Shown here: in pieces, positions 1 to 4,351 of the stretch
Layout of the letters: each line of letters opens with the position of its first letter
Numbering within the stretch: the stretch's first letter is position 1
Assembly (NCBI GenBank): GCA_026193435.1
Contig: JAPHUN010000202.1
Span: 1-5,002, forward strand
DNA from: Chlorobium sp.
GTDB taxonomy: Bacteria > Bacteroidota > Chlorobiia > Chlorobiales > Chlorobiaceae
Length of the DNA: 5,002 nucleotides
Reading direction: 5' to 3'
Notes under the pieces: generated by a model
What the model was told of the DNA's origin: nothing
What the model saw: the letters and a program-made list of their open reading frames with translations, nothing else
The model's database searches: none
Position numbers and translations under genes: made by a program

Positions 1-252
1 AAAGCATTCTATGCCTACCGCAGATCATGGCTGGGGGAATACTTCTGGGATTCCATATTGAGTGACATTGAATCACTCTACCTTTATGCAGGAACCCACC
101 AGGTCAAGTTCGGATTCTACAGACTGATCTCAAAACGATTTCCTTACGCAATTTATTACGACATCAGCGATAAAGTCGTTAGTGTTATTGCCGTACTTCC
201 AATGCGACGAGATCCTGCGTGGATTAAAAAGACAGTATCAGGAAGAACGTAA
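1..252 (+). CDS. RelE/ParE-family toxin, 5' end outside the window
   Basis: The reading frame is open from the first base and ends at TAA 250-252, giving 83 residues of a protein whose start lies upstream. The visible part matches the C-terminal half to two thirds of the RelE/ParE toxin fold. An amphipathic helix (LGEYFWDSILSDIESL, about residues 11-26) is followed by the beta strands typical of this family: KFGFYRLISKRFPYAIYYDI, then VVSVIAVLPMRRDP with the usual late Arg-Arg-Asp-Pro turn. Members of the family are ribosome-dependent mRNA endonucleases (RelE) or gyrase poisons (ParE); which applies here cannot be read from the fragment. In this subfamily the antitoxin gene usually lies just upstream, so it should be outside the window. 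An internal TTG at 58 would give a shorter protein but would cut off the conserved helix, so it is not the start. Family call is confident; target is unknown. Confidence 0.82.
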   Translation, partial: KAFYAYRRSWLGEYFWDSILSDIESLYLYAGTHQVKFGFYRLISKRFPYAIYYDISDKVVSVIAVLPMRRDPAWIKKTVSGRT

Positions 253-270
253 ATACTGCCTCCATAGGAA

Positions 271-366
271 CGCCCCGCCACGATACTCCGTAGGGGCGAA
301 AAATCTTTCGCCCTCCCGCCTCCGGTCTTTTCACATACACCCTTAGGGGCAGGCCCCGTGGCTGCC
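271..366. repeat. GC-rich intergenic hairpin cluster (REP-like)
   Basis: A compact cluster of inverted repeats lies downstream of the toxin gene. GGGCGAAA (294-301) pairs perfectly with TTTCGCCC (306-313) around a 4-base loop. CGCCCC (271-276) can instead pair with GGGGCG (293-298), so the two stems exclude each other. A second hairpin is GGGGC (346-350) with GCCCC (353-357), and GGCAG (348-352) can alternatively pair with CTGCC (362-366). There is no T tract after the stems, so this is not a classical intrinsic terminator, although it could still protect the 3' end of the toxin mRNA. The style matches dispersed intergenic repeats that I associate with green sulfur bacteria; copy number cannot be checked from this window. 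Confidence 0.55.
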
Positions 367-506
367 ATTTCCCGGTCAGCAACGACGACTCTTCCAAAGC
401 ATACACCTGACTGAAAAACCGCTGTATGTCAAAAACCAATCACGTATACTCTTCTGTGTTGCAAGGGGCGGAAACGCTTCTCTTTGGTTTTTTAAACACA
501 TGCAGG

Positions 507-518
507 AAAAAATTTTTT
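507..518. promoter_or_regulatory. A6T6 tract upstream of the antitoxin operator
   Basis: Six A followed by six T form a 12-bp palindrome starting 66 bp before the antitoxin start codon, just upstream of the operator palindrome. Tracts of this kind are intrinsically curved or rigid and can act as UP-element-like promoter enhancers or as binding sites for nucleoid proteins. The position, just upstream of or overlapping where a -35 box would lie, suits that role. Function is inferred from composition and position only. Confidence 0.3.
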
Positions 519-534
519 GGCCATAGCCCTGTTT

Positions 535-556
535 TGTTATAACATATGGTATAACA
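535..556. promoter_or_regulatory. Palindromic operator and likely core promoter of the antitoxin-toxin operon
   Basis: Half-sites TGTTATA (535-541) and TATAACA (550-556) flank a self-complementary CATATG core (543-548). Only the pair at 542/549 is mismatched, giving a near-perfect 22-bp palindrome. It ends 16 bp before the antitoxin ATG and contains -10-like TATAAC hexamers (538-543 and 550-555), so a bound repressor would cover the promoter. AbrB/MazE-type antitoxins are dimeric DNA-binding proteins that repress their own operons through palindromes of this size and place. The palindrome is read directly; autoregulation is inferred. I see no convincing -35 box. Confidence 0.7.
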
Positions 557-560
557 GAAC

Positions 561-565
561 GGAGG
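561..565 (+). promoter_or_regulatory. Strong ribosome binding site of the AbrB-type antitoxin
   Basis: GGAGG, within the longer anti-SD match GGAGGTGAT, sits 7 bases before ATG 573. It is the strongest plus-strand site in the window and fixes the antitoxin start. Strong antitoxin translation ahead of a translationally coupled toxin is the usual TA arrangement. Confidence 0.8.
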
Positions 566-572
566 TGATTGT

Positions 573-794
573 ATGCGCGCAACAGTAACCAAGATTGGTA
601 ATTCGACAGGCGTTATCCTGCCAAAGGCTGTAGCTGAGCGCCTGAAGATCAAGCAAGGGGACATCGTGTATTTAACGGAAACCCCTTCAGGATATGCCGT
701 AACGCCTTACGATCCTGAATTTGCCGAGCAAATCGAGGCCGCTCGTGAGGGAATGTCTGAATACAGGAACGCTCTTCATGAACTTGCCAAATGA
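573..794 (+). CDS. AbrB/MazE/SpoVT-family antitoxin
   Basis: This 73-residue protein has a swapped-hairpin AbrB DNA-binding domain at residues 1-47 (MRATVTKIGNSTGVILPKAV, then LKIKQGD and a beta strand). The family-typical Lys7, Gly9-Asn10-Ser11 and Leu16-Pro17-Lys18 are all present. Residues 48-73 form the charged tail that in such antitoxins binds and neutralises the toxin (DPEFAEQIEAAREGMSEYRN region). The strong GGAGG at 561-565 sets the start. The stop TGA overlaps the downstream toxin start in an ATGA, indicating translational coupling. It should act as a dimer that both neutralises Doc and represses the operon through the palindrome at 535-556. The gene appears complete and normal in length. 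AbrB-type antitoxins paired with Doc toxins are a known alternative to the Phd-Doc pairing. Confidence 0.9.
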   Translation: MRATVTKIGNSTGVILPKAVAERLKIKQGDIVYLTETPSGYAVTPYDPEFAEQIEAAREGMSEYRNALHELAK

Positions 795-1084
795 GCTGGC
801 GATGGATTGTTGATGAGGTTGTCTTGGCGATACATGACGAACAAATTGCCGAGCATGGCGGAAGCACTGGTATTCGTGATGCCTGTCTTTTATCGTCAGC
901 GCTTGCCCGTCCGCAAAACCAGGCAAAGTATAGCGACGATCCGTCCGTCTTTGATCTGGCAGCGTCCTATGCCTATGGCATTATTCGTAACCATCCGTTT
1001 GTTGACGGCAACAAACGCACCGGATTTCTAGCTGCCCTTCAATGGCTTGTTTGGTCAGTATCAGGGTTCGTTCCATCCTTCTAG
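791..1084 (+). pseudogene. doc: Doc (death-on-curing, Fic-fold) toxin, C-terminally truncated
   Basis: The 97-residue product starts at ATG 791, overlapping the antitoxin stop. It matches Doc toxins closely up to about residue 84. The N-terminal part includes HGGSTGIRDACLLSSALARP (residues 22-41), and the Fic-type signature HPFVDGNKR lies at residues 68-76 with His68, Asp72, Asn74, Lys75 and Arg76 intact. Doc enzymes phosphorylate elongation factor Tu and stop translation. Family members are usually about 125 residues; here the match stops near position 1050 and the last residues (WSVSGFVPSF) do not resemble Doc. Neither of the other plus-strand frames continues the family after that point, so this is loss of the 3' end rather than a simple frameshift. 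The end overlaps the 3' end of the opposite-strand gene by 24 bp. Missing the C-terminal helices, the toxin is probably inactive, although the catalytic site is formally complete. Confidence 0.82.
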
Positions 1085-1474
1085 TCTATCGCTACCGTCA
1101 AACTGGACTTGCCCTCCGGAGAGATCAGGGTAAAACCATGTGTCACCGTAAGATTTTGCCCAAACATTTGGTGGCTCTCCGAGAAATTGTTTGACTTCTT
1201 GCTTCGTCATGCCCTTCTGTAGCGATCTCCAATTAGCGGTAGTGCGCCAGTCGCCAGAAAGCACAGGTTTAGAAGGCGATCCCGAATGCTCTCTTTGTAG
1301 GAGCAGGGCTTCAAGTTTGACTACCCTCTTTTCCAAATGCTGCACCTTTCTCTCCAATTCCACTATTGTCTTTAGTTCATCTTTCGCTTCAACTTGTTCA
1401 GATGAAAAAATAAACAGTACCATCAAGATGCTAAACATGCAGGCTGATAGTATTCGTACTGTACTCAAAATCAT
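1061..1474 (-). CDS. Exported BamE/SmpA-like small protein with coiled coil
   Basis: The product is 137 residues from ATG 1474. Residues 1-30 form a signal peptide or signal anchor with a hydrophobic stretch (about 13-23) and a plausible cleavage site after VEA (28-30). Residues 33-62 have heptad spacing of Leu/Val/Ile and many charges (ELERKVQHLEKRVVKLEALL), suggesting a coiled coil. Residues 75-137 resemble the SmpA/OmlA/BamE fold: W82-RSL-QKGM, then EVKQFLGEPPNV, TWFYP and a closing VQFD...GW.EP. BamE belongs to the outer-membrane assembly complex, but many small proteins share this domain, so the role is unknown. The Leu-Ser-Ala-Cys at 9-12 precedes the hydrophobic core and is unlikely to be a lipobox. 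The ATG at 1474 was chosen for its AAGGAG (1478-1483), although the 3-base spacing is short; ATG 1486 or TTG 1495 in the same frame are alternatives. Likely co-transcribed with the lipoprotein gene 50 bp upstream. Confidence 0.75.
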   Translation of the reverse strand: MILSTVRILSACMFSILMVLFIFSSEQVEAKDELKTIVELERKVQHLEKRVVKLEALLLQREHSGSPSKPVLSGDWRTTANWRSLQKGMTKQEVKQFLGEPPNVWAKSYGDTWFYPDLSGGQVQFDGSDRLEGWNEP

Positions 1475-1524
1475 TGTCTCCTTCATGAACCACAAATGCT
1501 TATATACTTGCAGTTGTGAGATGT

Positions 1525-1914
1525 TTATTCTTGAATTATGAATATCGCCTTTCCTTTCGCTGTTTTCGTTTCACTTGCGCTGGAATAAAAAGTGCCACCA
1601 GAATAAAAACCAACCATATCACCGGATTTATGTCCTGTATCCATGAGAATCACACCGTTGGCACCTATTTTAGCTGCCTGGGCTTGAAGTTCATTTATTA
1701 CTCTGTCCTGTGCCGCCTGTGTTGAAAATTCGACGTCACTGGAAGCCTCGACTATCCCTATGGTTTCATATTGAGATGGCGGATCAAGATAGATTTTTAC
1801 TTCAGTCGGATCAGTTGCGGGCCTCGCTTTTCCTGTGAGGATTGCCGACCCAGTCGCACAACCGAACAAAGCAACTAAAACGAAGAATGTTGTGATGATT
1901 CTAAGAACGCGCAT
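1525..1914 (-). CDS. Small predicted lipoprotein
   Basis: This 129-residue protein begins with a short basic N-terminus (MRVLR), a hydrophobic stretch and a lipobox-like LFGC at residues 16-19, so Cys19 is the likely lipidated residue of the mature protein. Phe at the second lipobox position is less common but tolerated. The mature part has an early YETIGIVEASSDV strand, a helix with NELQAQAAKIGANGVILMD and a Gly/Ser/Tyr-rich segment before the C-terminal strand KGKAIFIIQE. The AAKIGANGVI pattern recalls small periplasmic or lipoprotein families of the DUF4156/YbjQ type, but I cannot assign one firmly. AGGAGG (1921-1926) sits 6 bases before ATG 1914 and fixes the start. It is first in a probable two-gene minus-strand operon with the BamE-like gene. 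Function unknown; envelope location is the safest statement. Confidence 0.78.
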   Translation of the reverse strand: MRVLRIITTFFVLVALFGCATGSAILTGKARPATDPTEVKIYLDPPSQYETIGIVEASSDVEFSTQAAQDRVINELQAQAAKIGANGVILMDTGHKSGDMVGFYSGGTFYSSASETKTAKGKAIFIIQE

Positions 1915-1920
1915 TTCTTA

Positions 1921-1926
1921 CCTCCT
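1921..1926 (-). promoter_or_regulatory. Strong ribosome binding site of the lipoprotein gene
   Basis: Read on the minus strand, AGGAGG lies 6 bases before ATG 1914. It decides the start and places the signal peptide exactly at the N-terminus. I find no convincing -35/-10 pair in the AT-rich stretch upstream. Confidence 0.7.
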
Positions 1927-1975
1927 GTACGCATGAGATTAATTACTATTATTGCTCCAATAGCCTTTCTTATTT

Positions 1976-2140
1976 TTATTGAATAAGATACAGCTTAATT
2001 GCATTTTTTTCGCATTCAAGCTTCACTCCCCGATATTCAAAAAAGCGGTAATAGGTCGCCCACGATATCTGCAGGGTATTGCAGATTTCACCAATACCGA
2101 CACAGAGGTTCTTACCTCTCTTATGGACCATTTTTGACAA
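1976..2140 (-). pseudogene. Recombinase/resolvase-type helix-turn-helix remnant
   Basis: An open stretch of 54 codons on the minus strand ends at TAA (1978-1976). It contains GIGEICNTLQISWATYYR (about residues 15-32 counting from TTG 2140), closely resembling the helix-turn-helix that closes serine resolvases/invertases and some transposases (compare the common pattern EIC..LGISRATYYRY). A Trp replaces the usual Arg before Ala-Thr-Tyr. The frame is closed upstream by a TGA near 2150, and none of the frames further upstream shows a catalytic recombinase domain. This fits a C-terminal scrap left by deletion. A standalone small HTH protein starting at ATG 2131 is a less likely alternative, since no ribosome binding site is evident. 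The rest of the 1927-2279 interval shows no other recognisable gene. Confidence 0.4.
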
Positions 2141-2279
2141 GCTTAAAAGGCTTCAGAACCTTATGCCATCACAAAACAGTACTATTTCGTTGCACCTTTG
2201 GTTTTAGAGATATTCTGTATCTTAGTAATAATGAAGAAATACGAACAGAGCATTCGTGAATTTCGACAGAGCTGATTTT

Positions 2280-2540
2280 ATGCCAGAAATCTCCAGATTT
2301 TTCGGAATTGTTATAAGAATGTTTTACGAGGATCATAATCCTCCCCACCTTCATGCCGAATTCCAGGGGAAAAAGGCCGTATTTGATTTTCAAGGAAACA
2401 TTTTGAGAGGTGATCTGGCTTCAAAAACAGCAATTAAACTGGTAAGAGAATGGATCGATTTACATGTTGCCGACCTTGTATATGATTGGCATTTAGCTAT
2501 TGCCGGGAAAGAAATCAAACAGATTGAACCGCTCAACTGA
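2280..2540 (+). CDS. DUF4160 domain protein
   Basis: This is an 86-residue cytosolic protein that is one DUF4160 domain end to end. [16 protein letters not shown] opens it, followed by the family signature HNPPHLHAE (residues 19-27, with His19, His23 and His25), then [13 protein letters not shown] and LVREWIDLH. The start is taken at ATG 2280 because family members begin MPEISRF; GTG 2256 in the same frame would add eight atypical residues. No clear Shine-Dalgarno sequence precedes either start. The stop lies 11 bp before the DUF2442 gene, so the two are almost certainly co-transcribed. The pair recurs in many bacteria and has the size and layout of a TA module, but I know of no firmly established biochemical activity. 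The clustered histidines could bind metal or act in catalysis; that is inference. Confidence 0.88.
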   Translation: MPEISRFFGIVIRMFYEDHNPPHLHAEFQGKKAVFDFQGNILRGDLASKTAIKLVREWIDLHVADLVYDWHLAIAGKEIKQIEPLN

Positions 2541-2551
2541 GGAACAATGTT

Positions 2552-2824
2552 ATGTGGAATATGAACGACATCGTAAAAATCACCTACAAAGAAGGATATG
2601 TCTATCACATCCTTTTTGACGACGGTACCCATGGTGATATTGACTTCTCCGAATTTCTTCGGAAAGGACCAATATTCGAACCATTGAAGGATCTAGCTTT
2701 TTTCCGTCAGGCAACTATTGAAGGCGGAACCATAGCATGGTCCAACGGCGCTGATATTGCTCCTGAAACGCTCTACGAAAAGATACTTCAAGCAAAACAC
2801 AAAACACCTGTATCACCAGCCTGA
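2552..2824 (+). CDS. DUF2442 domain protein
   Basis: This 90-residue protein matches DUF2442 over almost its whole length. An N-terminal beta-rich part ([20 protein letters not shown], residues 6-25) is followed by [18 protein letters not shown] and the hallmark [18 protein letters not shown] (residues 58-75). The last dozen residues are polar and probably disordered. It follows the DUF4160 gene by 11 bp. A GAGG at 2539-2542, overlapping the upstream stop, can serve ATG 2552 with 9-base spacing. ATG 2561 (MNDIVKITY) is an in-frame alternative that fits the family start equally well. Role unknown; as the likely partner of the DUF4160 protein it may be the other half of a TA-like or regulatory pair. 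The gene ends 34 bp before the convergent antitoxin gene, with no obvious terminator between them. Confidence 0.87.
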   Translation: MWNMNDIVKITYKEGYVYHILFDDGTHGDIDFSEFLRKGPIFEPLKDLAFFRQATIEGGTIAWSNGADIAPETLYEKILQAKHKTPVSPA

Positions 2825-2858
2825 CGAATAACCTGAAAAATCGCTCCCCTGTACCACC

Positions 2859-3143
2859 TCAGGACTCAAGTTCAATCCTGAATCTCTTCCCAAGAACGGA
2901 TGCCGCGCGTGACAGAGTCGTGAGAGTCAGACTCGTATCGTTTTCATCGAGCAAACGGTTCAGAGCCGACCGACTGGTATGCATTTTCTTCGCCATTGCT
3001 GACTTTGTCAGCTTTTGCACTTTCATTTCCTGATCGATTTGCCAGGCTATCACCCTCTTTATAGCGACTGCCGTCGTTTCATCGAGAATCGCTTCTTCTT
3101 CGAGAAAGTCGTCGAAGCTACTGCCAATATTTTTCTTGTTCAT
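2859..3143 (-). CDS. XRE-family antitoxin (HigA-like)
   Basis: The 94-residue product starts MNKKNIGSSFDDFLEEE, typical of antitoxins partnered with HigB/RelE-like toxins. The middle part (AVAIKRVIAWQIDQEMKVQKL) leads into a helix-turn-helix at about residues 44-66 (LTKSAMAKKMHTSRSALNRLLD), then LTLTTLSRAASVLGKRFRIEL. Such proteins bind the toxin and repress the TA promoter. The frame is open further upstream to TTG 3248, but a GAGGAG six bases before ATG 3143 and the family start both favour ATG 3143. In this TA type the toxin gene normally lies directly upstream; here only a short toxin-like segment remains (see 3144-3272), so this looks like an orphan antitoxin. It may persist as a regulator or as protection against related toxins. 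Confidence 0.86.
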   Translation of the reverse strand: MNKKNIGSSFDDFLEEEAILDETTAVAIKRVIAWQIDQEMKVQKLTKSAMAKKMHTSRSALNRLLDENDTSLTLTTLSRAASVLGKRFRIELES

Positions 3144-3272
3144 CAGGTACTCCTCACTCTGTTTATCGCTAATTATAAGTAGGACTTGGGAGTTGTTTGC
3201 GACTTTATTTCGATCGTTCCCCGATAATTCACGCAACCACTCGCGCAAAGACTCATTGCTTCTTGCATCGAG
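3144..3272 (-). pseudogene. Vestigial HigB/RelE-like toxin fragment
   Basis: Immediately after the nitrilase stop and in the same frame, the minus strand encodes LDARSNESLREWLRELSGND followed by RNKV (about 3272-3201). This resembles the N-terminal region of HigB-like toxins, where a G-N-E-P-V-REWLREL-x-x-xDRKxI pattern is common. The match ends after about 25 residues; the catalytic beta sheet and the FIKKxxKTP-type C-terminus are missing, and the frame runs straight into the antitoxin start. No toxin start codon with a ribosome binding site is present. The simplest reading is a deletion that removed most of the toxin and its own start, leaving the antitoxin. The segment is short, so homology is suggestive rather than proven. 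Confidence 0.5.
3150..3155 (-). promoter_or_regulatory. Ribosome binding site that fixes the antitoxin start
   Basis: Minus-strand GAGGAG lies six bases before ATG 3143. It favours that start over the in-frame TTG 3248 and shows the antitoxin can be translated without its upstream toxin. Confidence 0.7.
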
Positions 3273-4208
3273 TCACGACGATTTACTCTCCCCTCGATTG
3301 ACGACAAACGTGAAAACATCCGGTCTTGCATAATGTCCTGCCGCATCAAACATCCTTTTGGACTGTGCAACAAGCGTGAGATCAACTTCTCCATAGAGAA
3401 TTTCTTCTTTCATCTGAACAGGACCGGAGATGATTTCGCCATCGGGATTGACAATGCAGCTGTTGCCTGTATTAATCCACTCCCGCCCTTCGGGATAGTA
3501 CTTTTTGAACTCATATTTATCAGGAATATCCTGCATCTTCAACGCCATGCAGCAACTGATGACAAACATTCCACCCTCTCTGGCGATATGTTTCATACTG
3601 AGCCGCCAGTTTTCACTTTTATCCCAGGTAGGTGCCGCAAGAATCTGTGTGCCGCCCATATACATGGTTTGACGAGCTAACGGCATATAATTCTCCCAGC
3701 AAATGAGTCCGCCCAGCCTGGCAAATGAAGTATCAAACACCTGCAAAGTGCTGCCATCTCCTTGTGCCCAAACAAGACGTTCAGCCCCGGTAGGAATCAG
3801 TTTGCGATGCTTGCCCATGATATTGCCATGGTCATCAATGAACAGGAGCGTGTTAAACAGACTTGCATTACTGGCTTCTGTGTTGCGTTCAAGTATCCCT
3901 ATGACGACATGAATTTTGGACTGCTTCGCCACCTTGCACAGCTTGCTGGTCGATGTATCCGGAATGGTTAGCGCGTTTTGAACAAGCTCTGCATAAAGCT
4001 CATTCAAGACCGCGCCCTTGCTGTTGGGGATGAGCCATACCCAATCGGGATAGCCCGAAATGAACGCTTCAGGAAACACGACAAGTTGAGCACCGTTCCG
4101 ACCTGCCTCGGCGATGACATCGCACGCCTTCTCGACGGTCTTGTCCCGATTCAGGAATATCGGAGCCACCTGAGCAGCAGCCACCCTGAAAGGATTTCGA
4201 AGTAACAT
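3273..4208 (-). CDS. Nitrilase (carbon-nitrogen hydrolase superfamily)
   Basis: The 311-residue enzyme belongs to the true nitrilase branch, which converts organic nitriles to carboxylic acid and ammonia in the cytosol. The catalytic triad is intact: Glu47 in VVFPEAFISGYPDW, Lys136 in GKHRKLIPTGAER, and Cys170 in GGLICWENYMPLAR. The supporting Glu143 and a family-typical ARPDVF near the C-terminus are also present. The length is within the family range, so the gene looks complete. The start at ATG 4208 is preferred because AAGGGAG lies five bases upstream and the protein then enters the family's first beta strand (FRVAAAQVAP) within a few residues. ATG 4235 would add nine residues but lacks a ribosome binding site. 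Substrate range (aliphatic, aromatic or cyanide-like) cannot be read from the sequence. It lies downstream of the histidine methyltransferase gene on the same strand, 143 bp away. Confidence 0.93.
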   Translation of the reverse strand: MLLRNPFRVAAAQVAPIFLNRDKTVEKACDVIAEAGRNGAQLVVFPEAFISGYPDWVWLIPNSKGAVLNELYAELVQNALTIPDTSTSKLCKVAKQSKIHVVIGILERNTEASNASLFNTLLFIDDHGNIMGKHRKLIPTGAERLVWAQGDGSTLQVFDTSFARLGGLICWENYMPLARQTMYMGGTQILAAPTWDKSENWRLSMKHIAREGGMFVISCCMALKMQDIPDKYEFKKYYPEGREWINTGNSCIVNPDGEIISGPVQMKEEILYGEVDLTLVAQSKRMFDAAGHYARPDVFTFVVNRGESKSS

Positions 4209-4213
4209 CACAT

Positions 4214-4220
4214 CTCCCTT
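4214..4220 (-). promoter_or_regulatory. Ribosome binding site that fixes the nitrilase start
   Basis: Minus-strand AAGGGAG lies five bases before ATG 4208. It supports this start over ATG 4235, which has no comparable site. Confidence 0.65.
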
Positions 4221-4321
4221 CTGATTTAATCTCATTCATCGCTGAAACCCATGCGCTGTCACGTTCTGATCAATTTCCCATGCCATGACCGCTTTGATAA
4301 TTCAAGGTTTGTGCCCTGGTT

Positions 4322-4341
4322 TGTGAGCAGATAAGCTCACA
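4322..4341. terminator. Stem-loop after the histidine methyltransferase gene
   Basis: TGTGAGC (4322-4328) and GCTCACA (4335-4341) form a perfect 7-bp stem with a 6-base loop, 10 bp beyond the methyltransferase stop on the minus strand. Position suits a weak terminator or mRNA 3'-end structure. No T tract follows on either strand, so an operator for the downstream nitrilase is equally possible. Apart from this, the interval 4221-4351 shows only a short 8-base direct repeat (GGTTTGTG at 4306 and 4318) and no clear promoter. Confidence 0.35.
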
Positions 4342-4351
4342 TGCATATCCT

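Noticed and set aside
233..1065. Ten-base direct repeat CAGTATCAGG at 233-242 and 1056-1065, near the ends of the first toxin gene and of doc
   Set aside because: About a dozen 10-base repeats are expected by chance in 5 kb, and neither copy sits at a clear element end.
2134..2165. Perfect TTGACA at 2134-2139 as a -35 box for the DUF4160 operon
   Set aside because: No acceptable -10 hexamer follows at 16-18 bp, and the site is more than 100 bp from the gene.
1999..2259. Plus-strand ORF of 86 codons between the lipoprotein and DUF4160 genes
   Set aside because: The composition is not protein-like, it matches no family I recognise, and it lies opposite the HTH remnant, which is the more convincing reading.
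2231..2275. Short ORF (MKKYEQSIREFRQS) ending five bases before the DUF4160 start, possible leader peptide
   Set aside because: It is only 14 codons, has no ribosome binding site and no recognisable attenuator structure; the frame also runs open upstream without similarity to anything I know.
2825..2863. Possible terminator between the convergent DUF2442 and antitoxin genes (CCTGA/TCAGG)
   Set aside because: The stem is only 5 bp with a loop of over 20 bases and no T tract; too weak to call.
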